A stretch of DNA of 64,000 nucleotides from Oxalobacteraceae bacterium. Lineage in GTDB: Bacteria; Pseudomonadota; Gammaproteobacteria; Burkholderiales; Burkholderiaceae_D. The notes beneath the pieces are model-generated. The model was not told where the DNA came from. It saw only the letters and a program-made list of their open reading frames with translations, and searched no databases. A program made the position numbers and the translations under genes. This document shows, one piece after another, positions 51,097 through 58,866 of the stretch (positions within the stretch are counted from its first letter, which is position 1; the number at the start of each line of letters is the position of its first letter). The stretch lies in assembly GCA_013284265.1 (NCBI GenBank), contig JABTBR010000006.1:1-64000 (forward strand), in the 5' to 3' direction.

Positions 51097-51567
51097 ATGA
51101 CCACGACGCTGAAGTGTTTGCTTGCTGCTGTGCTGAGCGGTGCCACCGCACTGGCTGGTGCTGCGGACCATGGCACTGCCGATGAATGCGTGGCGCTGGT
51201 GAAGAAGGCGATCGCCTTCTCCAAGGCCAATGGGCGCGACAAGATCGCCGCCGAAATCAATAACCGTACTCCGGAGTTCCGCAACAAGGATCTGTATCTG
51301 TTCATCTCCCCCGTGACCCAGGGCGCGGTGGTGGCGCATGGCGCCAATGCCAAGCTGGTGGGGCGCACGCTGGGCGATCTGCGCGATGTGGACGGGGTGT
51401 ATTTCACGCGTAAATTCCGCGAGGTCGCGGCCAGCAAGGAGGGCACTGGCTGGGTCGATTACAAATGGCCGAACTCGGTCAGCGGCCAGCTGGAACCCAA
51501 GAGCACCTATATCGAACGGGTAGACGATGTGTATTTCGCCTGCGGGATCAAGCCGCCGGGTAAGTAA
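51097..51567 (+). CDS. exported single Cache-domain protein, copy 1
   Basis: 156 aa. Signal peptide TLKCLLAAVLSGATALAGA, then a small Cache-type domain (TADECVALVKKAIAFSKANG; LYLFISPVTQGAVVAHGANA, LVGRTLGDLRDVDGVYFTRK, GWVDYKWPNSVSG). These domains bind small ligands outside the membrane, usually in chemoreceptors or kinases; here the domain stands alone in the periplasm. A closely similar gene follows at 51704, so this is a tandem duplication. GGGAGACAGG is the ribosome site. Confidence 0.85.
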   Translation: MTTTLKCLLAAVLSGATALAGAADHGTADECVALVKKAIAFSKANGRDKIAAEINNRTPEFRNKDLYLFISPVTQGAVVAHGANAKLVGRTLGDLRDVDGVYFTRKFREVAASKEGTGWVDYKWPNSVSGQLEPKSTYIERVDDVYFACGIKPPGK

Positions 51568-51641
51568 ATTAGCGCTTGTTGTGACTTTCATATTGTAAGT
51601 TGGGTGGAACAGACAGTTGCAGGCGTTTTCCATGGAATTGA

Positions 51642-51670
51642 TTGCACTAGGGCAAAATCGCGCCTAGCAT
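51642..51670 (+). promoter_or_regulatory. sigma-70 promoter of Cache gene 2
   Basis: TTGCAC (51642-51647), 17 bases, TAGCAT (51665-51670), the same architecture as 51036-51064. Each Cache gene therefore has its own promoter. Confidence 0.7.
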
Positions 51671-51703
51671 AGGGACTCCGAAGTACCCCCTCAGGAGACG
51701 AGA

Positions 51704-52174
51704 ATGACAACAACACTAAAGTGCTTGCTTACCGTTGTGCTGAGCGGCGCCACTGCAATGGCTGGCGCCGTGGAGCTTGGTACCGCCGACGAGTGCATCG
51801 CACTGGTGAAGAAGGCGATTGTTTTTGCCAAAGCCAACGGCCGCGACAAGATCATCGCCGAAATCAATAGCAAGAGCCCTAATTTCCGTGTCAAGGATCT
51901 GTATCTGTTTATGTCGACCTCGACCGACGGGGCGGTGCTGGCGCATGGCGCCAATACCAAGCTGGTGGGACGCGAGCTGGGTGATTTGCGCGATGTGGAT
52001 GGCGTGTTTTTCGCGCGAAAATTCCGTGACGTCATCAACAGCAAGGAAGGCAAGGGTTGGGTCGACTATAAATGGCCGAATTCCGCCAGTGGCCAGATCG
52101 AGCCGAAGAGTACTTATCTTGAACGGGCCGATGACGTGTATTACGCCTGCGGCATCAAGCCGGTCGCCAAATAA
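51704..52174 (+). CDS. exported single Cache-domain protein, copy 2
   Basis: 156 aa, the same length as copy 1 and similar along the whole protein (TADECIALVKKAIVFAKANG, LYLFMSTSTDGAVLAHGANT, KGWVDYKWPNSASGQIEPKS). Signal peptide TLKCLLTVVLSGATAMAGA. Differences are spread evenly, so the duplication is not recent. Ligand unknown. Confidence 0.85.
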   Translation: MTTTLKCLLTVVLSGATAMAGAVELGTADECIALVKKAIVFAKANGRDKIIAEINSKSPNFRVKDLYLFMSTSTDGAVLAHGANTKLVGRELGDLRDVDGVFFARKFRDVINSKEGKGWVDYKWPNSASGQIEPKSTYLERADDVYYACGIKPVAK

Positions 52175-52247
52175 GGCGAGCCTGCCGCCGCCGCATCTGT
52201 TAGCTGCCGTACTGTAGCCCCGCGCCCGCGGGCATACAGTGCGGAGT

Positions 52248-54821
52248 ATGACGGACACGCTGAAAACCTACCGCGCCAAGCGCAACTTCGCCATCACGCC
52301 GGAGCCCGTCGAAGGGGGCGAGGTGGGGGCCGGGGGGCGCGCCTTCGTCATTCAAAAACACTGGGCTAGCCGCCTGCACTATGACTTCCGCCTGGAGCTC
52401 GACGGGGCGATGAAAAGCTGGGCCGTGCCCAAGGGTCCCAGCTACGACAGCCATGACAAGCGCATGGCGGTGCAGGTGGAAGACCATCCGATTGCCTATA
52501 ACGACTTCGAGGGGACGATACCGCCCAAGCAGTATGGTGCGGGCAAAGTCATCATCTGGGACAAGGGCACCTGGCAGCCGTTGGGCGATCCGCGCAAGGG
52601 CTACGCCGACGGCAATCTGAAATTCGAGCTGCATGGCCACAAGCTGCGTGGCAAGTGGGTGCTGGTGCGCATGAAGGGTAGGGGGGAGAAGCAGCAGCCC
52701 TGGCTGTTGATCAAGGAAAAAGACGAATACACCCGGCCTGCCGATGAGTTCAGCGTGGTCGATGAGATGCCTGACAGCGTCAAGACGCTGGCCGAGCCAG
52801 CGCCCCAAGCCAAGCGCAAGTCCAAGCCCGAGTCCAAGCTCAAGCCCGCGCGTGGGCAGGCCAAGGTCGCATTGCCTGAGTCGCTGTCGCCGCAACTGGC
52901 CACGCTGGTCGATAAGCCGCCTTCGTCGCCAGAAGACTGGCTGTTCGAGATCAAGTTCGACGGCTATCGCATGCTGGCCCGTATCGACGGCAAGGACATC
53001 AAGCTGTTCACCCGCAACGGCAACGACTGGACCGGCAAGCTGGCGCCGCTGCAGGCCGAGCTGGCGAGGCTGAAGCTGCCGCCGGGCTGGTACGACGGCG
53101 AGATCGTGGTCAACGATGACAAGGGCCGTCCCGATTTTGGCTTGTTGCAGCAGGCCTTTGACGAAACGGGCAGCGATTCGATCATTTACTATCTGTTCGA
53201 CCTGCCCTTCCATGATGGTTACGACCTGCGCGAGCATCCGCTGGAACAGCGCCGCGCGCAGCTGCAAACCTTGCTCGACAAGCGCTCCAGCGACAGCGTG
53301 CGTTTCAGCGTGGCGCTCGACGCCGCGCCGGACGATATCGTGCAGGCGGCTTGCCGCATGGGCCTGGAAGGCATCATCGGCAAGCGCCGCGACGGCGCCT
53401 ATGTGTCGCGCCGTTCCAGCGACTGGATCAAGCTCAAATGTGGGCAGCGCCAGGAATTCGTCGTCGGCGGCTACACCGATCCACAGGGTTCGCGCAACGG
53501 TCTCGGTTCGCTGCTACTGGGGACGTATGACGATGAAGGCAAGCTGCACTACGCCGGCAATGTGGGCAGCGGTTTCAACGCGGCCGCTCTGGATGATCTG
53601 GTCGGACGCCTGCGCAAGCTGGCCAGCGATGCCAGTCCCTTCGCGCCCAGCCGCGAGATCGACAAGAAGGCCCACTGGGTCAAGCCCACCTTGGTGGCCG
53701 AGGTCAGCTTCGGCGAATGGACCCGGTCCGGCTCGATCCGCCACGCCGTATTTCAGGGACTGCGCGCCGATAAAAAAGCCAAGGGTATCAAGCGCGAACG
53801 GCCCGCCCATTTGGAGAATGCGATGACTAGCGCGACAGAATCGGCCACGCCAGCGCTCAGGCAACACGGTAAATCGGGCGCCAGGCGGGGCGCCGCAAGG
53901 GCGGAGCCACCCAGCCCGGAAGGCAAGCTGCCGGCCTCGCTCAAGATCAGCAATCCCGATCGGGTGATCGATGCGGATTCCGGCACCACCAAGATCGGGC
54001 TGGTGCGCTATTACGCGCTGGTCGGCGAGTTGATGCTGGAGCATTTGAAGAACCGCCCGGTGTCGCTGGTGCGGGCGCCGGCTGGCGTCGGGGGCGAGCT
54101 GTTTTTTCAGAAGCACGCCGATACGGCCAAGATGCCGGGTGTGAAGCAACTGCCAGTGGCGCTGGATCCGGAGCATCCGCCGATGCTGGAGGTGTCCACT
54201 GTGCCAGGCTTGCTGGCTGCGGCGCAGTGGAATACGGTGGAGCTGCATACGCAGAATGCTTTTGCCAAGACTTACGAAAAGCCGAACCGCATGGTGTTCG
54301 ACCTGGACCCGGGCAAGGGCGTGGAGTGGGCGCAGATACAGGAGGCGGCGCAGCTGATGCAGGCGTTTTTGAAGCAGCTGGGGTTGCCGGCATTTTTAAA
54401 GACCAGCGGCGGGAAGGGGCTGCATGTGGTGGTGCCGGTGAAGCCTTACTATGATTGGGATACGGTGAAGGGGTTTTCGCAGGCGATTGTGGCGCATATG
54501 GCGCGGACGATACCGGAGCGGTTTGTGCTCAAGAGCGGGCCGCGGAATCGGCAGGGGAAGATTTTTATTGATTATCTGCGCAATGGGCGGGGCGCCACCA
54601 CCGTGTGCGCGTGGTCGGCGCGCGCGCGGCCTGGGTTGGGGATTTCGGTGCCGGTGGGGTGGGATGAGTTGGAGAAGCTGAAAGGGGGCGATCATTGGAC
54701 GGTGCACAATGTGCATACGCGGCTGGATGTGGGGAATGCGCCGTGGAGCGATTACGCCGGCAGTGCGGTTAGTCTGACCAATGCGATGAAGCAGCTCGAC
54801 TTCCAGCGTGAGGAAGACTAA
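52248..54821 (+). CDS. ligD: ATP-dependent DNA ligase D (multidomain)
   Basis: 857 aa with the domain order phosphoesterase, ligase, polymerase. The PE domain is at about 20-160 (HWASRLHYDFRLELDGAMKS, WAVPKGPS). The ligase is at about 215-530 with motif I EIKFDGYR (adenylated Lys), GEIVVND and LEGIIGKRRD. The polymerase/primase is at about 565-850 with MVFDLDPGKG and TSGGKGLHVVVPV. It repairs double-strand breaks with Ku by non-homologous end joining. ATG at 52248 is chosen; the GGAG is only two bases away, and GTG at 52239 is an alternative. The 3' part of the gene is richer in GGGG-type codons. Confidence 0.93.
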   Translation: MTDTLKTYRAKRNFAITPEPVEGGEVGAGGRAFVIQKHWASRLHYDFRLELDGAMKSWAVPKGPSYDSHDKRMAVQVEDHPIAYNDFEGTIPPKQYGAGKVIIWDKGTWQPLGDPRKGYADGNLKFELHGHKLRGKWVLVRMKGRGEKQQPWLLIKEKDEYTRPADEFSVVDEMPDSVKTLAEPAPQAKRKSKPESKLKPARGQAKVALPESLSPQLATLVDKPPSSPEDWLFEIKFDGYRMLARIDGKDIKLFTRNGNDWTGKLAPLQAELARLKLPPGWYDGEIVVNDDKGRPDFGLLQQAFDETGSDSIIYYLFDLPFHDGYDLREHPLEQRRAQLQTLLDKRSSDSVRFSVALDAAPDDIVQAACRMGLEGIIGKRRDGAYVSRRSSDWIKLKCGQRQEFVVGGYTDPQGSRNGLGSLLLGTYDDEGKLHYAGNVGSGFNAAALDDLVGRLRKLASDASPFAPSREIDKKAHWVKPTLVAEVSFGEWTRSGSIRHAVFQGLRADKKAKGIKRERPAHLENAMTSATESATPALRQHGKSGARRGAARAEPPSPEGKLPASLKISNPDRVIDADSGTTKIGLVRYYALVGELMLEHLKNRPVSLVRAPAGVGGELFFQKHADTAKMPGVKQLPVALDPEHPPMLEVSTVPGLLAAAQWNTVELHTQNAFAKTYEKPNRMVFDLDPGKGVEWAQIQEAAQLMQAFLKQLGLPAFLKTSGGKGLHVVVPVKPYYDWDTVKGFSQAIVAHMARTIPERFVLKSGPRNRQGKIFIDYLRNGRGATTVCAWSARARPGLGISVPVGWDELEKLKGGDHWTVHNVHTRLDVGNAPWSDYAGSAVSLTNAMKQLDFQREED

Positions 54822-54840
54822 CGGCTGGCGGCGCCCACGT

Positions 54841-54943
54841 AAAACCCACGGCGTAACCCTGGGGTCTGACCTAGGGTCCGGGCAGGGGCTACGCCCCGCC
54901 TGTCCCTGCGGGACAGGCCCCCGGCTCTTTGCCGTGGGTTTAA
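54841..54943. repeat. 105-bp structured intergenic repeat, copy 3
   Basis: AAAACCCACGGCGTAACCC at the left, GGCTCTTTGCCGTGGGTTT at the right, with CCTGTCCC-TGC-GGGACAGG inside. It lies between the convergent ligD and ku genes, the third convergent pair that carries it. Confidence 0.9.
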
Positions 54944-54959
54944 ATGAATGCACCGGCAT

Positions 54960-55943
54960 TTATGCGGCGCGGCGTGTCGCACTGGTTTTTCGCGTGCCGG
55001 GCTTGGCGTCAGCCGGTTTCGCCCTGGCCTTGCTGGCGGACGTTGAAGCCGTCGCCTTGGCGCGCTTGCGCGGCGGCGGCGCCTCGTCGGCCACTTCCTC
55101 CTCGTCTTCTTTGTCCGCCGCCGCTTTGGCCTCGCCCCGCGCAGGTTTCTTCCCACCCAGGCTCTGCTTCAGCAGCGCCACCAGATCGATCACATTGCTG
55201 GAGCGGACCGGTTTTTCTTCCTCATCCGCCGCGGTAATGGTCTTGGTCTGGCCGGCCTTGATTTTCTTCTTCACGAGCGCCAGCACATCCTCGCGATAGT
55301 TGTCGTGATACTGCTCCGGTTTCCAGTCCTCCGTCATGCCCTCGACCAGCGACAGCGCCATTTGCAGTTCCTTGTCCGAGACGCCTGCCGTTTTCATCGA
55401 GTTGGCGGGCAGCTTCAGATCGTCCATATCGCGGATCTCGTTGGCATAGCGCAGGGTGTTGAGCACGATGCATTCGCCCTCGCTCACCAGCGCGCACAGG
55501 CGCTGTTTGGTGCGGATCACCACCGAGGCGATGGCGATCCTGCCGGCCTTGCGCAAGGTTTCGCGCAGCAGCGCGTAGACCTTGTCGCCACCGCGTCCGG
55601 GCGACAGGTAGTAGGGCTGCTCATAATAGGTCAGCGGTACATCCTCCGCATTCACAAAGGCCAGGATGTCGATGGTCTGCGTGCTCTCGACGTTGGCGCG
55701 GCGCAGGTCCTCGTCCGACAGCACCACGTATTCGCCTTCCTGGTACTCGTAGCCCTTGACGATATTGTCCCACTCGACTTCCTTGCCATTGGTCTTGTTG
55801 TAGCGCTTGTATCCCACCGGCGAAAAATCGCGCCGGTCCAGCATGGTCAAGTCCAGGTCGTGCTCCTGGGTGGCCGAGTGCAGCTCGACGGGAATGTGCA
55901 CCAGTCCGAAACTGATCGCTCCCTTCCACAATGCGCGTGCCAT
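54960..55943 (-). CDS. ku: Ku end-binding protein
   Basis: 327 aa. The bacterial Ku core (ARALWKGAISFGLVHIPVEL, GYEYQEGEYVVLSDEDLRRA, TIDILAFVNAEDVPLTYYEQ, YYLSPGRGGDKVYALLRETL) forms a DNA-encircling homodimer that recruits LigD. The C-terminal 90 residues are acidic then Lys/Ala/Arg-rich (EDEEEVADEAPP, KRAKATASTSASKARAKP), as in extended Ku tails that bind DNA or LigD. ATG at 55943 after AGGAGACTG; it lies two bases after the SDR gene's stop, so the two form an operon. It faces ligD. Confidence 0.93.
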   Translation of the reverse strand: MARALWKGAISFGLVHIPVELHSATQEHDLDLTMLDRRDFSPVGYKRYNKTNGKEVEWDNIVKGYEYQEGEYVVLSDEDLRRANVESTQTIDILAFVNAEDVPLTYYEQPYYLSPGRGGDKVYALLRETLRKAGRIAIASVVIRTKQRLCALVSEGECIVLNTLRYANEIRDMDDLKLPANSMKTAGVSDKELQMALSLVEGMTEDWKPEQYHDNYREDVLALVKKKIKAGQTKTITAADEEEKPVRSSNVIDLVALLKQSLGGKKPARGEAKAAADKEDEEEVADEAPPPRKRAKATASTSASKARAKPADAKPGTRKTSATRRAA

Positions 55944-55945
55944 GG

Positions 55946-56938
55946 TCAGTCTCCTACGCTGCCGGTGACGGGCAGCACGATGCCGGTGATGTAGCTGGAG
56001 CAGATTGACGAGGCCAGGAATACATAGGCCGGCGACAGTTCCTCCGGCTGGGCGGGGCGGTGCATATCGGTGGAGGCGCCGAACTGGGCGATCTGTTCGG
56101 GCGTTTGGTCGGCCGGATTGAGCGGCGTCCACACCGGACCGGGCGCCACCGCGTTGACGCGGATGCCCTGGTCCAGCAGGTTCGCGGCCAGCGACATCGT
56201 GAAGGCGTGAATCGCGCCCTTGGTGGTGGAGTAGTCCAGCAGATGTCTGGAACCCTTCAGTCCCGTCACCGAGCCGGTGTTGATGATCGCCGCACCGCGC
56301 TTGAGGTGGCGCAGCGCCGCCTTGGCCATGTGGAAGTAGCCGTAGATATTGGTCTTCATGGTCAGGTCGAAGCGCTCCTCACTCAGCTCGGCGAGCGTAT
56401 CGGCATGCTCCTGGAAGGCCGCGTTATTGACCAGTATGTCGAGCCGTCCGAATTCGGCCACGACCCGGTCCACCGCGCGCTGGCAGAAGGCCGGGTCGCG
56501 CACGTCGCCGGGAATCAGCAGGCAGCCCTGGCCTTCAGACTCGACGTGGCGGCGGGTTTCCTCGGCATCCTTATGTTCATCCAGATAGACCAGCGCCACG
56601 TCGGCGCCTTCGCGCGCAAACAGCAACGCCACCGCGCGGCCGATGCCGGAATCGCCGCCCGTGATGATGGCCGTCTGGCCGGCCAGCTTGCCGCTGCCGC
56701 GGTAGTCGGGCGCATGGAAGCGCGGCCGCAGTTCCATGTCCGCTTCGCGGCCCGGCTTGTCCAGGTGCTGCCTGGGCAGCGGCGGGGCGGGGTAGTCGCG
56801 CGCGCCGGTCTGGGCCGCCGCCTTGCTGTCCTTGGGCTTGTTCGTCTTTTGCCTGCGGTCGTGCCTGTCCTGCTCTTCCTGGATGCTGCGCTGCTGGCTG
56901 GCCGTGCTGTTGGCCGCCTTGTTTTCCGATGTATTCAT
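55946..56938 (-). CDS. SDR-family oxidoreductase, general-stress type
   Basis: 330 aa from the ATG at 56938. About 85 charged residues (QRSIQEEQDRHDRRQKTNKP and on) precede the SDR core: AIITGGDSGIGRAVALLFAR, the NNAAFQ strand and the catalytic YSTTKGA with Ser upstream (NTGSVTGL). Such long-N SDRs (YdaD/YhdF-like) are often general-stress proteins beside ku or catalase genes. Co-transcribed with ku, so it may be induced under the same stress or DNA-damage conditions. Substrate unknown. Confidence 0.85.
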   Translation of the reverse strand: MNTSENKAANSTASQQRSIQEEQDRHDRRQKTNKPKDSKAAAQTGARDYPAPPLPRQHLDKPGREADMELRPRFHAPDYRGSGKLAGQTAIITGGDSGIGRAVALLFAREGADVALVYLDEHKDAEETRRHVESEGQGCLLIPGDVRDPAFCQRAVDRVVAEFGRLDILVNNAAFQEHADTLAELSEERFDLTMKTNIYGYFHMAKAALRHLKRGAAIINTGSVTGLKGSRHLLDYSTTKGAIHAFTMSLAANLLDQGIRVNAVAPGPVWTPLNPADQTPEQIAQFGASTDMHRPAQPEELSPAYVFLASSICSSYITGIVLPVTGSVGD

Positions 56939-57161
56939 GTCGCTCCCCCCGTCTTCACAGTCGCCAGTATTGGCTCCCGGGCAAGGGGTGACGGTGCGCG
57001 GTTTCACACAGCGGGAAAAACATCACTCCGTTTCAAAAAGTTCAAAATTTCGGCGACGATAGTCAAAAAATATTGATAGTTATGTACTTTATGGCACACT
57101 AGAAGACAGTCGATTCCAGTTGTTAAAATAATGGCAACGTCCATAGCGGGGAGTAAATATC

Positions 57162-58640
57162 ATGGCTGAAACCAATAGCCGGCAAGACCTTACTGGCATC
57201 TTCCTGAATCTGGGCGGCGAGCGCCGGGCCGAGTTTCAGGCATGCTGCGCCGAGATTTTCTCGCGTTTGCTGACGGCCGATAGTGTCGATGCCGCGGCGG
57301 CCGCGCTGGGACGGCAAAAGACCGACCTGCTGGTGATCGACCTGAATGGCTACGACAGCCTCGAACAACTGGCCGGCGCCGGCGCCCTGATCCGCAGCCG
57401 CAATGGCGCGCCGGTGCTGCTGCTGTGCCCTTACGTCAATAGCGCGTGGATTCCCGAGCTGATGGCCAGCGGTCCACTGCACTACCGTATCAGTCCCATC
57501 CTCGACGACGAATTGTGCCAGGCCGTGGAGCAGTGCCTGGTTGCGCCGGTCGATGCAATGGCCGCCGCCCAGCAGCAGATGCTGGACAAGGAAAAAGAAT
57601 TGCGCGAACTGCTCACCATCCAGCGCAGCCTGCAGCGCGCGCTGGGCAGTGTGGACGATCTGGTCAGCATGTCGCAGCAGATCTGCCTGGCGCTGTGCAG
57701 CTTCCCCGGCGTGCGCCATACCGCGCTGCTGCATATGAAGGAACGCGGCGACCTGCAACTGGTGGCGCAGGAGTCGCGCAACCATCTCGATATCGGCCGC
57801 CTGATGCAGCGCACCGACCGGCTGCTGCAGTCGCCGCTGCAGGAAATTTTCCCGCCGCTGCTGGCCGTGAGCCTGGGCGAGCTGGTACTGCTCGATACGC
57901 CTGAAAAAGCCGGCGACCCGGAACTGGCCGTTAGCCTGCATGACCGCGAAGTGAGCATGGTGCTGGCGCTGCCGCTGCGCAGCGAACCGGGCGGCCCGGT
58001 GCAGGGCTCGATCTGCCTGATGTTCGACCGCCACCTGCTGTTCTCGCGCGAGCAGTTCGCCTGTTTCGTCAGCCTGGCGCAGTTTGTCAGCTTCGGCCTG
58101 GGCATGAGCGAATTGAAGCACCAGAACGACGCGCTGGCCGGCAAGCTGACGCAAATGAGCACGGTCGACGCGCTCACCGGCGTGGCCAACCGGCGCAAGG
58201 GCGAGGAGATGCTCGACAACGAAATTCGCCGCGCGCGCCGCTACGGCCTGCCGCTGGCGCTGATCACCTTCGACATCGACAATTTCCGCTCGGTAAACGA
58301 TTTATACGGTTATCCGATCGGCGACCAGGCCTTGCGCACCGTGGCCGAAACGGCGCAGTCGCGCCTGCGCAGCTCGGACACGCTGGCGCGCATGCGCGGC
58401 GAAGAATTCATGATCGTGGCCACCCACACCTGCGCGATCGACGCCCTGAAGCTGGCCGAGAAACTGCGCGAAGCCATCGCCACGACCGAACTGCCGGGCT
58501 GCAGCAACGTCACCGTCAGCCTGGCGGTGGCCCAGGTGGGGGCGGAGGAGGGGCCGGCCGACGTGCTGGAACGGCTCGACTCGGCGCTGCACCGCGCCAA
58601 GCGCTCCGGCCGCAATTGCGTGGAACTGGCGATGTCCTGA
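57162..58640 (+). CDS. GAF-GGDEF protein with altered signature
   Basis: 492 aa. The first 130 residues look like a degenerate receiver (LLVIDLNGYDSLEQLAGA, then no phospho-acceptor pattern). A coiled coil and a GAF-type domain (about 165-310) follow, then GGDEF (STVDALTGVANRRKGEEML, ITFDIDNFRSVNDLYGYPIG). The active-site signature reads RGEEF instead of GGEEF: the first Gly is Arg. It may be a weak or inactive cyclase, or a c-di-GMP or GTP sensor. A good terminator follows. The divergent 5' neighbour is the SDR-ku operon. Confidence 0.85.
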   Translation: MAETNSRQDLTGIFLNLGGERRAEFQACCAEIFSRLLTADSVDAAAAALGRQKTDLLVIDLNGYDSLEQLAGAGALIRSRNGAPVLLLCPYVNSAWIPELMASGPLHYRISPILDDELCQAVEQCLVAPVDAMAAAQQQMLDKEKELRELLTIQRSLQRALGSVDDLVSMSQQICLALCSFPGVRHTALLHMKERGDLQLVAQESRNHLDIGRLMQRTDRLLQSPLQEIFPPLLAVSLGELVLLDTPEKAGDPELAVSLHDREVSMVLALPLRSEPGGPVQGSICLMFDRHLLFSREQFACFVSLAQFVSFGLGMSELKHQNDALAGKLTQMSTVDALTGVANRRKGEEMLDNEIRRARRYGLPLALITFDIDNFRSVNDLYGYPIGDQALRTVAETAQSRLRSSDTLARMRGEEFMIVATHTCAIDALKLAEKLREAIATTELPGCSNVTVSLAVAQVGAEEGPADVLERLDSALHRAKRSGRNCVELAMS

Positions 58641-58663
58641 GGCGCTTTACCGCCACCTTCATA

Positions 58664-58697
58664 AAACGCTGCATCCTCGCGGATGTGGCGTTTTTTT
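58664..58697 (+). terminator. rho-independent terminator after the GGDEF gene
   Basis: AAACGCTGCATCC-TCGC-GGATGTGGCGTTT followed by TTTT. Confidence 0.8.
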
Positions 58698-58866
58698 ATT
58701 CCCCCACATTCTCCCGGAGCGAATAGCTATTCAATATTAGTCGTTATCTTTTCTGCCACTGTCTGCCTACTATATTCGCCAGATGCAAGCCGCGTATGAA
58801 TGCGCGGAATGTGTCTGATATTGGTTATTCCATGAATATTAATGTAGTAGACCACATGAGGCAGGA

